Positions 43,026 through 53,566 are shown, numbered from the stretch's first letter. The stretch: 64,000 nt of DNA from Cordylochernes scorpioides (GCA_030710605.1 CP092870.1:19816684-19880683), one strand, 5' to 3'. Notes: generated by a model from the sequence alone, not told the origin. Program-made: numbers and translations.

Positions 43026-43967
43026 CTACTTCCTCCTCCTCACTGTCCTCAGCTTGCTTCCTCTTCTGGGGAGTCTCTTCCTCCTCATTGTCAGAGGACT
43101 CCTCCTCATCTCCGGACTCTTGAGTTCAGATTTGGGGCAGTCGTCCTTCTTATGGCCAAACTCCCCACAGGTGTAGCAAGCCTTCTTGGACTTGCGCTGG
43201 TTCTCCTCCTGTCCTCCATCTTCAGCCGTGTTGTTGGTACACTCATATTTACGGTGGCCAACTTCTCCGCAGTTGTAGCAGGTGTTGTTGCTGCCTCCAT
43301 CACGGCTCTGTCCACGGCCACGTCCACCACCACGGGCAGGTTTGGTACATTCAAACTTGCGGTGGCCTTCTTCCCCGCAGTTGTAGCAGGTGTTGTTGCT
43401 GCCTCCATCACGGCTCTGTCCACGGCCACGTCCACCACCACGGGCAGGTTTGGTACATTCAAACTTGCGGTGGCCTTCTTCCCCGCAGTTGTAGCAGCCT
43501 CTGTTATCTCCACTTCCGAGTCTACCACGCTGTCCGCCGCGGCCTCCTGATGATAATTGCTGAATCATTCTCACAATGTTTAATTTTTCACTTGTCTCCC
43601 CAGAGAGAAGTGGCTGCTTTAATTTATCAACAATGTATATTTTAGAGTTTAAGTGCTGGCCTTTATTTTGAAGTTTTACGTGGATCATTCCATTTGGACC
43701 TTGTAATATTTTATCAGATTTTTCCAGTTTTATTCTTTGGAAACTTTGATAATAATATTGTAGGGGGAGCACGTTGACATCAGCTCCGGTGTCAATTTTA
43801 AAATTAATTTGTCTATTATTTACCTTAATTGGTACTATCCATTTCTTGGAATTATCTTCTACAGATCCCAAAAAAGCTATCTCTGATTTTATTTCATTTA
43901 TGGCTTCTGATCTACATACTCTGGCATAATGGCCCTTTTTCTTGCATTTACTACAATACGAGTTCAT
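43026..43967 (-). CDS. Gypsy knuckle-protease fused to CCHC/RGG repeats
   Basis: 313 codons. Residues 1-20 hold a gag-type knuckle (CSKCKKKGHYARVC). Residues about 40-125 are an aspartic protease (IDTGADVNVLP active site). From about residue 135 the frame passes into an RG-rich linker and four CCHC knuckles (CYNCGEEGHRKFEC twice, CYNCGEVGHRKYEC, CYTCGEFGHKKDDC) spaced by ARGGGRGRGQSRDGG. Two units are an almost exact 108-bp tandem duplication. Near plus 43130 the frame shifts: in another frame the sequence continues as an acidic then lysine-rich tail (DEEESSDNEEEE, then PPKKKSKKPKSKKK). This module resembles CNBP/HEXBP-type or nucleolar RNA-binding proteins, not a retrotransposon part, so capture of host sequence is the likely origin. 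The native start of the pol frame is uncertain. Confidence 0.75.
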   Translation of the reverse strand: MNSYCSKCKKKGHYARVCRSEAINEIKSEIAFLGSVEDNSKKWIVPIKVNNRQINFKIDTGADVNVLPLQYYYQSFQRIKLEKSDKILQGPNGMIHVKLQNKGQHLNSKIYIVDKLKQPLLSGETSEKLNIVRMIQQLSSGGRGGQRGRLGSGDNRGCYNCGEEGHRKFECTKPARGGGRGRGQSRDGGSNNTCYNCGEEGHRKFECTKPARGGGRGRGQSRDGGSNNTCYNCGEVGHRKYECTNNTAEDGGQEENQRKSKKACYTCGEFGHKKDDCPKSELKSPEMRRSPLTMRRKRLPRRGSKLRTVRRRK

Positions 43968-43987
43968 AGCTGGACAATTTTTCCAAT

Positions 43988-44497
43988 TATTAAAATAAAA
44001 ACATAAATCCTCCAGGGAAAAGATTCTTTTAAAAATATTTTTATTTAAAAATATCTCGAGCTTTCGGGCAAGTAAGCCCTTCTACGGGAGAAACTATTTT
44101 ACATCCTTAATACGCCACAATAAAATAATATTTAAACTTAAATACAGTCCTTTAGTTGTTTACATTTGTTTTGAGGCATAATCAACGCGGGCTTCTATTG
44201 CGCGTGATTCACTTGGAGGTTATGGGGTGGGCTCAGGAAATATAATGTTATAAACCACCCCATAACATCCAAGTGAATCACGCGCAATAGAAGCCCGCGT
44301 TGATTATGCCTCAAAACAAATGTAAACAACTAAAGGACTGTATTTAAGTTTAAATATTATTTTATTGTGGCGTATTAAGGATGTAAAATAGTTTCTCCCG
44401 TAGAAGGGCTTACTTGCCCGAAAGCTCGAGATATTTTTAAATAAAAATATTTTTAAAAGAATCTTTTCCCTGGAGGATTTATGTTTTTATTTTAATA
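43988..44497. mobile_element. 510-bp near-perfect palindrome inside the gypsy
   Basis: Arms of about 240 bp (43988-44230 and 44256-44497) are almost exact inverted copies around a 24-bp spacer. Outer ends are TATTAAAATAAAAACATAAA and its mirror. Each arm contains GTAGAAGGGC-TTACTT-GCCCGAAAGCTC (right arm 44400-44427, split here for length), which resembles the stem II plus GAAA part of PLE hammerheads, though the CUGANGA box is degenerate. It separates gag (44540 on) from the knuckle-protease frame. Confidence 0.82.
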
Positions 44498-44539
44498 TTG
44501 ATTCAAGGGATTATTTGTATCGAATTTTTCCAATCATGA

Positions 44540-45220
44540 TTATTTGAATTGCCACACCTGGTGCATCCATGTGATGACCCTCCCAACTGGTTTGACTTGA
44601 ATTGTCTTATTTTTGGTTCGTGCCTTTTTGTTTCTTTTAATGTGATTAGGCATTTTCTTTATTTGATCTACAGAATCTTGTTGGTAAAGGCTAGACTGCT
44701 GTTCTTTGACACTTTCTAATTGCTTTGCCATTAGTGTGGCTTTTACTAAGGTCAAGTCTGTATCAAGTTGCATTCTTTCAGATAATGCTCTATCCCTTAC
44801 TCCAACAACTATCCTATCCCTAATCAACTCATCATGTAACATCCCAAAATTACAGTGCTCAGCTAGGCTATGGAGTGCTGTGATAAATTCATTCACCTTT
44901 TCCCCTTCCTGCTGACATCTTTGATTAAATCTTGCCCTTTCATAAATTATATTACGTCTTGGAATAAAGTGATTTTCAAAGCATTCAATAACTTTATCAT
45001 AATTTTCTAGTTGGTCACTTGCTATTTTACATGAAAACAAAATGTCATCTGCATTATCACCCATGCAGTACACGAGCATATTAACTTGCTCATTTTCTGG
45101 GTTATTAATTAACCCGCTTGCCTGCCTAAAACGTTCAAATCTCCTAATCCATTTTGGCCAATCACCTGGATTTGAAAAATTAAAAGGTTCTGGGGCTACA
45201 CAATTATAATTTTGGGACAT
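44540..45220 (-). CDS. Gypsy Gag (capsid part)
   Basis: 226 codons from ATG at 45218-45220. The sequence has the retrotransposon Gag pattern: EPFNFSNPGDWPKWIRRFERF near the start (read EPFNFSNPGDW then PKWIRRFERF), NMLVYCMGDNADDI, then YERARFNQRCQQEGEKVNEF and DRIVVGVRD. These are capsid-like helices of the K02A2.6-type family. The nucleocapsid knuckle lies beyond the palindrome at 43967. The 3' end is cut by the palindrome insertion, so the frame stops early. It packages element RNA into virus-like particles in functional relatives. Confidence 0.85.
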   Translation of the reverse strand: MSQNYNCVAPEPFNFSNPGDWPKWIRRFERFRQASGLINNPENEQVNMLVYCMGDNADDILFSCKIASDQLENYDKVIECFENHFIPRRNIIYERARFNQRCQQEGEKVNEFITALHSLAEHCNFGMLHDELIRDRIVVGVRDRALSERMQLDTDLTLVKATLMAKQLESVKEQQSSLYQQDSVDQIKKMPNHIKRNKKARTKNKTIQVKPVGRVITWMHQVWQFK

Positions 45221-45259
45221 TATAAATACTTACTTATAATATAATATAACTTACCAAAA

Positions 45260-45550
45260 AGTTTGCTTGATGTCAAGTTTCAAATTTTCTTCGAACAACG
45301 ACTTTCTTTATGAATTCAGTTTACCGCTTCTAAGCTTGCTTGATGTCGAATTTCAAATTTTCTTCGAACAACGACCTTCTTTATGAATTCAGTTTACTGC
45401 TTCTAAGCTTGCTTGATGTCAAATTTCAAATTTTCTTCGAACAACGACTTTCTTTATGAATTCAGTTTACCGCTTCTAAGCTTGCTTGATGTCGAATTTC
45501 AAATTTTCTTCGAACAACGACCTTCTTTATAAATTCAGTTTACCGCTGCC
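45260..45550 (-). repeat. 73-bp tandem repeat in the gypsy leader
   Basis: GCTTGATGTC recurs at 45264, 45338, 45411 and 45484 with a 73-74-bp period. Units differ by few bases. The repeat lies between the primer binding site and gag. Confidence 0.88.
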
Positions 45551-45556
45551 ACCATG

Positions 45557-46400
45557 TGTTGTTATCCAAGACGAGGCAAGATTAACTAAGCATTAGTTTA
45601 TTTCCTATCTATATATATAAAAATGAATGTATGTGTGTGGTCTGTTTGTCCTTTATGCCTGACCAAACCACTCATTGGAACGCCTTGAAACTTTGGGAAG
45701 TTATTTAGTATAGTACTGGGAAGGTTTCTAGCAAATAAAATTTTTGAAATAACTTTTCGCCTAAAAATAATCTAGATAAATATTCTAATTTATCTGTTAT
45801 AATTCAACAATCTGCTCTAAATATTATCATGATGATACGATGATTTTGTAATGTAGAAAATTAGTAAAGACAAAATTCAGGATGACACGGCAATTTATTT
45901 GAGACAAGAATAATGATACAATTCCAAGGCAAGATACTATTCCTTTAACTTCCAATTACCGAGGGAACCAATTAATAATGATTTTATTCAACTTATCGAG
46001 TATTTTTCAAGGGACCGGGAAAAAAGGTTCACTTTATCGAGAGATTCGTTAGACAAACCTTTACTCGGGTAAAACACGGGCGAAGCCGGGTACGTCCATA
46101 CAAGAATAATGATACAATTCCAAGGCAAGATACTATTCCTTTAACTTCCAATTACCGAGGGAACCAATTAATATTGATTTTATTCAACTTATCGAGTATT
46201 TTTCAAGGGACCGGGAAAAAAATGTTCACTTTATCGAGAGATTCGTTAGACAAACCTTTACTCGGGTAAAACCCGGGCGAAGCCGGGTACGTCCGCTAGT
46301 TATATATATTATTATATACAAGTCAAAAGAGATCACTAGCAGAGTATTATTCCTTTTGGTTTCCAGAGCTCAACAATCTATGAGCCTAATACTCTGCACA
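45557..46400 (-). repeat. 5' LTR of the captured-gene gypsy, with Helitron
   Basis: 152 bp of LTR is split after TTTCCTA by the Helitron 45608-46299. Without it the sequence equals 42516-42667. Confidence 0.85.
45608..46299 (+). mobile_element. Non-autonomous Helitron in a gypsy LTR
   Basis: 5' TCTATATATATAAAAATGAA, 3' hairpin ACCCGGGCGAAGCCGGGT and CTAG at 46296-46299, between A and T. The empty site is visible at 42564-42570. A unit of about 196 bp that includes the complete 3' hairpin is present twice in tandem (from 45904 and from 46100). Confidence 0.92.
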
Positions 46401-47429
46401 TATATATATTTTTTGGGAACATAGGAGACTAAAGTGGTTGTTCCAGAGAAACCAAAAATATATGTTCCTGATTCTCTATTTGGGTGCGGTTGATATTGTG
46501 GTGAATCTAAGGTTTTTTCTTTCTCATTGTTCATAAATATGTAAGGTCATGTTATTTTAACTTATCAACTAATTCTACTGAAGTGAATCAATGTTCTGCT
46601 GGATTATTTCTTCCAAAATGTGGTCGATTAATCTCTGACACCAATATATATTTTGAGCTGACAGGGATAGTTCTCTCTAATGACGTGATTGATAATTCTA
46701 CTTATCCAAAGAAAGAAGTGTTATTTTATAAAAGGGAGCTAAAATAACTCAAGTATGAGCCACGAGCGAACACTGACATGAAAATTTCTCACGCTTCTGG
46801 ACAAGCTGGGCAGAATCCGCCCCACCATACAAATTTAACCCCCCCTCCCAAAACTGAAATTTATAAACGATGGATGGAAAATCTTTGTATCACTGTAAAA
46901 TTAGAATACACGAAAGCTGGTAGCTCTAGGTAAAGGAAAAAATATATATTTTTCCTATATTAAGTTTATGCTTGGGTAGAATCTACCCAACCCGTCCAGT
47001 TAAGGGTTAAAAGGAAAATAATATTAATTAGCGCACGAAGCCTAAATTCCAGCGTTAAAAAACAACCAAAACAATAATACTCTCGACATTGCGCAACGGG
47101 ACTGCAAAGTGAAACTTAAACTAAAAGAAACCAAAAGTGCGTAGGCGATTCTATCGGCGGACGCCGATCGTCGCCACCGCCGTAATACGTACCATTTTAG
47201 CGGTAAAGTTGTATGTAAAAAAAACATTCAACTGTCGAAATTCGAATTTTAAAATGGTTGAACTATCGGAACTGTCGTATTATCGATACTGTCGAATTAT
47301 GGTTTGTTATTTGATAGGCCGGAGGTCGGGACATCAGAATATGGTCGAATTACGGTAGTGTCGAATTTGCGTGTGTCGAATTAACGAAGTTATACTGTAT
47401 TTATATAATAATAATAAAATCGGTAATTA

Positions 47430-47720
47430 GATTGATAAAAAGAGAAAAAAGAAAGTAGTCGTTTTATTTTTGATCTTGGGAAAGCATTGACTGATGAACA
47501 CCTGGCCACACGTAATCTCAATTCTCTCTCACTGGAATTAAAGACGACAATTCAAAAGGAATGATGGTTCAAGTAAACCAAGTTAAACTATGATGCCACA
47601 ACAATCTGATACTCCAAGAAGGTGCTACAAATGTCCATCAAAAAACGCAGTAAAAAATAAAAACCCTCTGTATGTCAACTAAGCGTTTGCAAAAACATTT
47701 GTTATAAATTTGTGAAAACT
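47430..47720 (+). pseudogene. PiggyBac transposase C-terminal remnant (copy 3)
   Basis: Same HFIFDLGKALTDEHLATRN piece and Cys-rich end as the other two copies, with stops and a small deletion. Confidence 0.58.
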
Positions 47721-48020
47721 AAATAGATTATATTCAGAATTCAAAAGTCAAAATCTGCATATTAACTATATATTGTTGTACCAGGTTGCGGCTTGGCAGA
47801 CTCTTCAGGCATGATTCTCTCCTGTGCTGGGTCTTGCATCTTACCAGAGCGTGTTTCAACCATCCTACAAATTTATATAAGGGAATAATGAGATAAGTCT
47901 ACTTTTAGTAACCTCCAGAATAATTTATTTATTTTCTCACATCAAAGAGAGCAGTGAAGTTACACGTGTACCTAAATACAAATGATGATAATCTAAATAA
48001 TCTGTTTTAAATAAATATCA

Positions 48021-48527
48021 TCTTCTATATATATAAAAATGAATGTATGTGTGTCTGTTTGTTTGTTTGTTTGTCCTTTATGCCTGACCAAACCACTCAT
48101 TGGATCGCCATGAAACTTTGGGAAGTTATTTAGTATAGTACTGGGAAGGTTTCTAGCAAATAAAATTTTTGAAATAACTTTTCGCCTAGAAATAATCAAG
48201 ATAAATATTCTAATTTATCTGTTATAATTCAACAATCTGCTCTAAATATTATCATGATGATACGATGATTTTGTAATGTAGAAAATTAGGAAAGACAAAA
48301 TTCAGGATGACATGGCAATTTATTTGAGACAAGAATAATGATACAATTCAAAGGCAAGATACTATTCCTTTAACTTCCAATTACCGAGGGAACCAATTAA
48401 TATTGATTTTATTCAACTTATCGAGTATTTTTCAAGGGACCGGGAAAAAATGTTCACTTTATCGAGAGATTCGTTAAACAAACCTTTACTCGGGTAAAAC
48501 CCGGGCGAAGCCGGGTACGTCCGCTAG
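48021..48527 (+). mobile_element. Non-autonomous Helitron in gypsy 2's 3' LTR
   Basis: 5' TCTTCTATATATATAAAAAT, 3' hairpin ACCCGGGCGAAGCCGGGT and CTAG at 48524-48527, inserted between A and T. The intact LTR at 53136-53470 shows the empty site. 507 bp, a simple copy without the internal duplication. Confidence 0.92.
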
Positions 48528-48598
48528 TAGAATATAAAAATAAATAAATATATAATTTAAATTTCAAATATATTAAAAATAATATAAGAAATACGCCA

Positions 48599-51500
48599 TT
48601 AATCATGATGTAACACTTCCCCCTCTCCAGAGGTCGTCACGTCCTCGTGAGTTACCTCATCAATTCTCTCAAAATAGGGTTTGAGTCTTGAGACATGTAC
48701 AATCAATGGGTCTTGGCCAGGATTATCTTTCGGCTCAATTAAGTAATTTACGTTAGACAGCTTCTTTAATATTCGATATGGGCCAAAATATTTTCTCAAT
48801 AGTTTTTCACATTTTCCGATTTTTCTGACTGGTGTCCAAACTGCCACTAAATGTCCTGGTTCATAGATTTTCTCATTGTGTTTTTTGTCATAGTTTCTTT
48901 TCATTCTTTCCTGAGTCTTCTCTGTGTTGTTAATGACTACCTGTCTCGTCCTTGCTATTTTATCTAAGTAGTTTTCTATATATTCGTCGTAATCGTCCAT
49001 CTTACTGTCCGTTGGGATATTCTCGTCGTCTAAGAGGGACATGGGTTCCCTTCCAAACAACAGGAAAAATGGAGAGTAGCCTGTGGTTTCTTGAATCGTG
49101 GTATTATACGCGTGGGTGATAAAAGGGAGGATTTCATCCCAGTTCTTTTGGTCTGTGTTCACATACATGCTGATCATATTGATTAAAGTTCTATTTAGCC
49201 GTTCCGTTAGTCCGTTAGTCTGGGGGTGGTAGCTCGTTGTGAAGCAGTGTTTCTCTTTGCACATTTTCATTACCTCCTTCATCAAATTGCTAGTGAATTG
49301 TGAACCTCTATCGCTAATAAGAAATTTTGGGGCCCCGTGACGTAAAATAATATGTTCGATTAAAAATGTAGAGACTTCTTTCACGGTTGCTTCTGATACT
49401 GCCTTTGTTTCAGCATACTTGGTATAATAATCAGTCAACACAATTATCCACTTCCTTCTTCTTTTCGTTGATGGCAAGGGGCCAACAAAGTCAATTCCGA
49501 TTCTTTCAAAAGGGTAGTTAGCTGGGGGAATAGGTTGTAGAAGTCCAGAAGGCAAGTGATTTGAACCTTTCCGACTTTGGCAAAGATGGCACGTCTTTAC
49601 AAATTCTGAAACATCTTTCAACATGGAAGGCCAATAGTATTTATTCTTCAATCGGTAAGTGGTTCTGGCGACGCCCAGATGGCCATTCAGCATATGGTTG
49701 TGGTATTCACTCATGACTTCCTTCCTTCTCTTCTTTGGCACTACCAGCAACCATGCCCTTCCTTCAGGATTTGGATTTTTCTTGTAGAGACACCCATTTT
49801 CTTCTTTGAAGTTCTGTGTAATTGAACGCTTGTTTCCACTAAGGTTCTCCTTAATATTCTCAATAAAATCATCCTTTTTGTCTATTATTTGATTCAGAAA
49901 TAGTCTTTCATAATCTTCGTCCCATTCGTTTTCAGGTAAGGGTCCTCTAGATAGACCATCAGCGTCCAGATGTTTTTTACCTGATTTGTGTATAATTTCG
50001 AAATTATATTCCTGAATCTTCAGTGCCCATCGTGCTAATCGGCCGGTCGGATCTTTCAGATTCTTAAGCCAGCATAGTGCGTGATGATCAGTTACGATTT
50101 TGAAGTGCCTTCCATATAGGTAGGGTCGTAACTTGGACATTGACCACACAACAGCTAGACATTCTTTTTCGGTAGTCGAATAATTTTGCTCAGGTTTGCT
50201 CAGTGTTCGACTTAAATATGAGATAACTTTTTCTTTATCGCCGAACTTTTGGACTAATGTTGCACCCAGGCCGATGTTAGATGCGTCAGTATGAATGTAA
50301 GTAATTGCATTCGGGTCAAAGTGCCCTAAGATTGGAGGATTTATCAATGCTACTTTAAGGGTTTGAAATGCTTTTTCTTGATTTTCTGTCCAGGTAAAAG
50401 GTACATTCTTTTTTATAAGACTGGTTAATGGATCGGCAATTTTTGAAAAACCTTTGATAAATTTTCTATAATATGAGCACATTCCTAAAAATGATTGAAC
50501 TTCTTTTATCTTTTTGGGCCGAGGAAAATCTCTAATAGCCTTGATATTATGCTCCGCGGGTGTCATACCATGTTGATTAGTTATATGGCCAAGAATCTCC
50601 AGTTCTTCGAAAGCAAATTGGCATTTTTTGTTGTTCAATTTTAAATTAGCCTCGCGAAAACATTTTAAAACAGCTTTTATTCTTTTGAGATGTGTTGAAA
50701 AATCCGAGCTATAAATGATTACGTCATCTAGATAACATAAGCAAATTTGCCATCTAAGATTACCAAGCATATTTTCCATGTTCCTCTCAAATGTAGCAGG
50801 GGCATTGCATAGACCAAAGGGCATTACGTTGAACTCATATAGGCCATGTGCTGTAGTGAAGGCTGTCTTTTCTTTATCTTTCTCCTCAACCTCTACTTGC
50901 CAATATCCTGATTTAAGGTCAATTGCTGAAAAGTATTTGGATCCTTGAAGTGTATCCAATACTTAATCAATTCTGGGAATTGGGTAAACATCCTTCACTG
51001 TTACATCATTCAATTTTCTGTAGTCAACGCAAAATCTGTACTTACCATCTCGCTTCTTGACCAAGATTACAGGGAAGGACCATGGACTCGAGGATGGTCT
51101 AATTATGCCGTCTCTGAGCATTTCATCAATTTGTTCTTTTATGATTTCTCGCTCTTTCGGGCTCACCCTATACAGCTTGTGTTTGATCGGTTTCGCGCCT
51201 TCTGTATCGATCCGATGTTTCGCTAAGTTGGATCTTCCTAATCCCGACGAAAACAAATCCTCGTACCTTTCCAAAACTTGTTTCAATTGCTCCTTTTCCT
51301 TATATGCTAAATTTTCGTTTATCTGAAATTGGGGTTCTTCATGCTCTTTTTGTTCACTTTCTTCCATAAGATTCACTTCGGCTGGCTGGCTTCCAAAGCA
51401 CAATGTTTGGTTTTTTAATATTTTTAATTGTCGAGGGTAAGGGTTTGTTATCCAGATATATGTTTCCTTATTCACAACATTTATTAAGCTTCTCGCTAGT

Positions 51501-52227
51501 CGAAGTCCATTTGTTTGAAACATTTTATGGTTCTCCTCGATGATGTATTCGCCATCCTCTGCTTCTACAAATGCATTAATCAATTTAATAGAAAGTTCTG
51601 GTATAATGGCATCCGTTGCACTTTTTATTTTCTTCTGTTGATATTTGATTACGTCACGATTTTCTGTCAAGTCATATTTGATTATTTCACGCTGACAATC
51701 AATTTTTGCGTTCATTTTCTTAAGAAAATCACGTCCAAGTATAAATATTCGCAAATGTGTTCTCATTATCACAAATTGATGTGTAATTGTTTTGTCATCA
51801 AATTTTATATTTAAAATAATATTTCCTACTATATCTAATTCTTTGCCATCGGGTCCGGAGCACATTTTATCAGGATTTATTATTTCAAGACCTGTGTTAA
51901 GAGCTGTACTAAGGTCGACCACTGAAAGATCGGCGCCTGTATCAATCAAAGCTTCGCAGATACCGATTCTATCCACGTTAATGTTCATTTTATATTTGGG
52001 GTCCAACTTTTTAATTCCATTTATGGTCGACTTGCTTTGATTGACGGACTCAGGCGCGATGTTAAGTTTAAATCTTCTAATGCGGCATATCTATTCCTTG
52101 TAGGGATACTCGAGTACGGGCTATTACTTACGTCAGCGTAGAGCAGTGGTCTCGACTTCTGAGTTCCATTATCCATTCGGATTTCTTCTTCGACCTTGTC
52201 TTGTGTAACTATGGGGTCCTCTTCCAC
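48599..52227 (-). pseudogene. Gypsy 2 Pol: protease, RT, RNase H, integrase (broken)
   Basis: Read leftward: knuckle CFKCNKPGHVAQYC (about 52300), protease with [13 protein letters not shown] (about 51955), RT with [31 protein letters not shown] and CYLDDVIIY, RNase H (IHTDASNIGLGATL, TDHHALCW), integrase zinc region (HLGVARTTYRLKNKYYWPSM), and core IDFVGPL, SDRGSQF, HPQTNGLTERLN. One in-frame stop (50963-50965) breaks the RT just after the first motif. The passage from the knuckle frame to the protease frame near 52025 could be an ordinary gag-pol frameshift or a lesion. Type by eye: gypsy/412-like. Expected function in intact relatives: cDNA synthesis and integration. Confidence 0.88.
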
Positions 52228-52553
52228 AATTCTTACAAACCTGACTCTGCAATACTGCGCTACGTGTCCTGGCTTGTTACACTTGAAACATATTGGTCTC
52301 CCGTCTTCTGTCCTATTCCTATTTGAATTTGGATTCCTATTGTATGTTTTCTTGGGTAGACCGGTTTTGGCTCAGGATTGGGAGTGTAAGATCGTCTAGG
52401 GGCAGATACCTGGGGCAGAGGCTTGTTCTGGTAATACCTCGGAGTGGGGGCCTGGGGCTTGGAGGTGTTCTGGTAGTACCTCGGAGCGGGGGCCTGGGGC
52501 TTGGAGGTGTTCTGATATGGTCTTCTGAACGACGTAGCATTCTTCCATTGCTC

Positions 52554-53225
52554 TTAATGATGGGGACGAGGAGAGCGTGGTCCATTATAAAGAGCTTTTG
52601 ATTTTTCTGCACGTTCTTGGTAATTCTTTTCGAACAAATCCAGCTTTTTACAAATTTCTAGAAGTTCATTGGTATTTTTAGGAGGGTTCAGGTGAAGGGC
52701 AAAAGAGTATTCTTTCTTTAACCCTCCAATAACCCAGTTTATTTTAGTCTCTTCTTCCATTTGGGGGTCGACCTTGTTGCACAGTACAAGGATATCCTCT
52801 GCGAACCTGATTGCAGGTTCATTCCACTGCTGCATTCTGTTTAGCCTCATCTTCATTTCTTCTTTGTTGGCGTCTGAGGCAAAATCCTGAATTAGGCGGC
52901 TCTTGAAATTTTCCCAGCTGGTGAAACTTATCTTGTGTAGGTTCAGCCAGGTTTTGGCGCTACCAATCATATTCATGGCAGCATAACGAGAGATAATGTA
53001 GTCTGCCCAATGGTACAGGAAGCCAATTTCTTCAAGAGATTCAATCCATGGGCGAGGGTCTTCCGTTCCATCATACTTGGGGATGTCGATGTTGGGATTC
53101 AGGACAACTGGGTCGGAACTAGCATCTCCACCAATTGTTGCACCAGGTTGCGGCTTGGCAGACTCTTCAGGCATGATTCTCTCCTGTGCTGGGTCTTGCA
53201 TCTTACCAGAGCGTGTTTCAACCAT
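52554..53225 (-). CDS. Gypsy 2 Gag, starting inside the LTR
   Basis: 223 codons to a TAA at 52554. The first 30 codons (MVETRSGKMQDPAQERIMPE and on) lie within the 5' LTR. Capsid-like sequence follows (IPKYDGTEDPRPWIESLEEI, SRLIQDFASDANKEEM, INWVIGGLKKEY). After the stop the same frame continues with proline-rich repeats (NTSKPQAPAPRYYQ twice), then shifts frame before the knuckle, so the original Gag was longer. The TAA may be a lesion or a read-through stop. Confidence 0.82.
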   Translation of the reverse strand: MVETRSGKMQDPAQERIMPEESAKPQPGATIGGDASSDPVVLNPNIDIPKYDGTEDPRPWIESLEEIGFLYHWADYIISRYAAMNMIGSAKTWLNLHKISFTSWENFKSRLIQDFASDANKEEMKMRLNRMQQWNEPAIRFAEDILVLCNKVDPQMEEETKINWVIGGLKKEYSFALHLNPPKNTNELLEICKKLDLFEKNYQERAEKSKALYNGPRSPRPHH

Positions 53226-53470
53226 CCTACAAATTTATATAAGGGAATAATGAGATAAGTCTACTTTTAGTAACCTCCAGAATAATTTATTTATTTTCTC
53301 ACATCAAAGAGAGCAGTGAAGTCACACGTGTACCTAAATACAAATGATGATAATCTAAATAATCTGTTTTAAATAAATATCATAGAATATAAAAATAAAT
53401 AAATATATAATTTAAATTTCAAATATATTAAAAATAATATAAGAAATACGCCATTAATCATGATGTAACA
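53136..53470 (-). repeat. 5' LTR of gypsy 2
   Basis: 335 bp; minus-strand ends TGTTACATCATG and GGTGCAACA. It contains the gag start codon at 53225. The sequence just inside, TTGGTGGAGATGC, is a candidate primer binding site and lies within the gag reading frame. Confidence 0.88.
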
Positions 53471-53566
53471 ATATTAATTAATATATTTTTTGAATATTGA
53501 TTTCAATCATTATTTAGCGCTTATTTCTTAAAGTTACATAAGTGGGTTGAATCTACCCAACCCACC

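Larger units (their letters stand above)
42516..46400 (-). mobile_element. Non-autonomous gypsy with captured CCHC/RGG cassette
   Basis: Two 152-bp LTRs that look identical (42516-42667; 45557-46400 minus a 692-bp Helitron) bracket gag, protease and a foreign module. The minus strand has a purine tract (AAGTTAAGGGAGGAGA) just before the 3' LTR and TGGTGGCAGCGG just after the 5' LTR, a likely primer binding site. Reverse transcriptase, RNase H and the integrase zinc region and catalytic core are absent. No clear target duplication could be read in the (TA)n flanks. A 510-bp palindrome splits gag from protease. Confidence 0.85.
41669..47006 (-). mobile_element. PiggyBac-like element 2, carrying a gypsy
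   Basis: Ends CCCTTAACTGAACGGGT (41669) and its counterpart at 47006, both flanked by TTAA (41665-41668, 47007-47010). 46401-47006 mirrors 35668-36270. The gypsy 42516-46400 is inserted in its (TA)-rich centre. Confidence 0.85.
41590..47397 (-). mobile_element. Pogo-like element B, inverted, carrying piggyBac 2
   Basis: Its CAGTATAACTTCGTTAATTC end is at 47397 (next to TA), and 47011-47397 mirrors 35288-35664. The far end is truncated near 41590, where the sequence stops matching element A. Confidence 0.72.
47774..53470 (-). mobile_element. Full-length Ty3/gypsy element 2, ORFs damaged
   Basis: Two LTRs of 335 bp (53136-53470; 47774-48615 minus a 507-bp Helitron) with only about two differences noticed, flanked by ATAT (47770-47773, 53471-53474). 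The empty site matches piggyBac copy 1 near 38200. A purine tract (GAGAGGGGGAAG) precedes the 3' LTR. Gag and pol carry one stop each and at least one frameshift, so the copy is probably inactive though young. Confidence 0.9.

Noticed and set aside
43152..43550. Plus-strand frame opposite the knuckle-RGG region
   Set aside because: It is an antisense shadow of the repeated coding units; its repeats follow the 108-bp period.
47767..48615. Second, tandem gypsy copy truncated in gag
   Set aside because: The shared gag start first suggested this, but both copies of the block are the same 335-bp LTR, which itself contains the gag start; the extra length is a Helitron.
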